Shown: one piece after another, positions 6,727-6,955 of the stretch
Layout of the letters: every line of letters starts with the position of its first letter
Numbering within the stretch: position 1 is the first letter of the stretch
Origin: an uncultured Terriglobales bacterium
Lineage (GTDB): Bacteria; Acidobacteriota; Terriglobia; Terriglobales; Acidobacteriaceae
Length of the DNA: 6,955 nt
Reading direction: 5' to 3'
NCBI GenBank assembly: GCA_955652845.1
Contig: CATPBY010000279.1
Span: 1 to 6,955, forward strand
The notes under the pieces: generated by a model
Told to the model about the DNA's origin: nothing
Seen by the model: the letters and a program-made list of their open reading frames with translations, nothing else
The model's database searches: none
Translations under genes and position numbers: made by a program

Positions 6727-6955
6727 AACTTTCCTGAGCTCTTTCCTGTTATGCACGGGAATATGACGTAAGGCTACACGCGCCAGCGCCAGATACACCT
6801 CGCGCGCGTTCGGAATATTCTTCAGGACTTGCAGGTGCTTGCGCACAGTGGTTGTGTCGCCACGTCCGATCGGTCCGCTGAAGGCGCGCGCCGGACCGAG
6901 CTTCGCATAGTTCGCCAGAGTCTGCCTCAGGATTGGCATCATCTTCTTTCGAGAC
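6706..6955 (-). CDS. Rossmann-like/DUF2520 protein, C-terminal part (5' end beyond window)
   Basis: Only the last 82 residues are visible; the frame stays open to the window edge (SRKKMMPILRQTL), so the Met at 6942 is probably internal rather than a start. The segment PILRQTLANYAKLGPARAF followed by SGPIGRGDTTTVRKHL and then YLALARVALRHIP fits the all-helical DUF2520 domain found after an NAD(P)-binding Rossmann domain in proteins related to F420-dependent NADP reductases and 6-phosphogluconate dehydrogenase-like enzymes. No catalytic reaction is established for most of this family. The protein ends in a basic tail (KELRKVLSRKRS). It runs convergent to ymdB with a 4-base overlap of coding ends. 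The N-terminal nucleotide-binding motif GxGxxG, expected outside the window, cannot be checked here. Confidence 0.8.
   Translation of the reverse strand, partial: SRKKMMPILRQTLANYAKLGPARAFSGPIGRGDTTTVRKHLQVLKNIPNAREVYLALARVALRHIPVHNRKELRKVLSRKRS

Noticed and set aside
6940..6942. Met codon as the start of a 78-residue minus-strand protein
   Set aside because: The frame continues to the window end, and the protein fits the C-terminal part of a larger DUF2520 protein, so the true start is outside.

Overview
The window is a dense stretch of bacterial chromosome with five plus-strand genes and one convergent minus-strand gene. Base composition is moderately GC-rich (roughly 60% by eye) and there is no gene-free stretch longer than 45 bases. 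I see no mobile element, CRISPR array, tRNA or rRNA. The protein set (MutS with a long C-terminal tail, cytoplasmic NagZ-type GH3, AnmK, a lipoprotein family 5 solute-binding protein, YmdB and a DUF2520 protein) suggests a diderm bacterium. Acidobacteriota is my best guess from the style of the sequences, but no marker here settles it.

Layout: (1) 1-2013, the C-terminal ~670 residues of the mismatch-repair ATPase MutS, whose N-terminal part lies before the window. (2) 2030-3151, a NagZ-like GH3 beta-N-acetylhexosaminidase, 16 bases after mutS. (3) 3148-4302, AnmK (anhydro-N-acetylmuramic acid kinase), joined to nagZ by an ATGA stop/start overlap. (4) 4295-5872, a lipoprotein-type ABC transporter substrate-binding protein of the oligopeptide/nickel family (SBP_bac_5), overlapping anmK by 8 bases. 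(5) 5918-6709, a YmdB/TIGR00282 metallophosphoesterase with a GTG start, after a 45-base gap. (6) 6706-6955 on the minus strand, the C-terminal end of a Rossmann/DUF2520 protein, overlapping the ymdB stop tail-to-tail by 4 bases.

How the genes fit together: the first four plus-strand genes are spaced tightly enough to be one transcript, and ymdB may belong to it too. NagZ and AnmK catalyse successive cytoplasmic steps of peptidoglycan recycling. NagZ releases 1,6-anhydroMurNAc from muropeptides, and AnmK phosphorylates and opens it to MurNAc-6-phosphate. The following solute-binding protein has no permease or ATPase beside it, and its overlap with anmK makes muropeptide or peptide capture an attractive but unproven role. 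The most unusual points are this recycling cassette running directly on from mutS, the orphan binding protein coupled to it, and a small hairpin sitting exactly on the overlapping stop codons of the convergent pair. I found no clearly new biological system; most of the window is recognisable housekeeping genes in an unusual arrangement.
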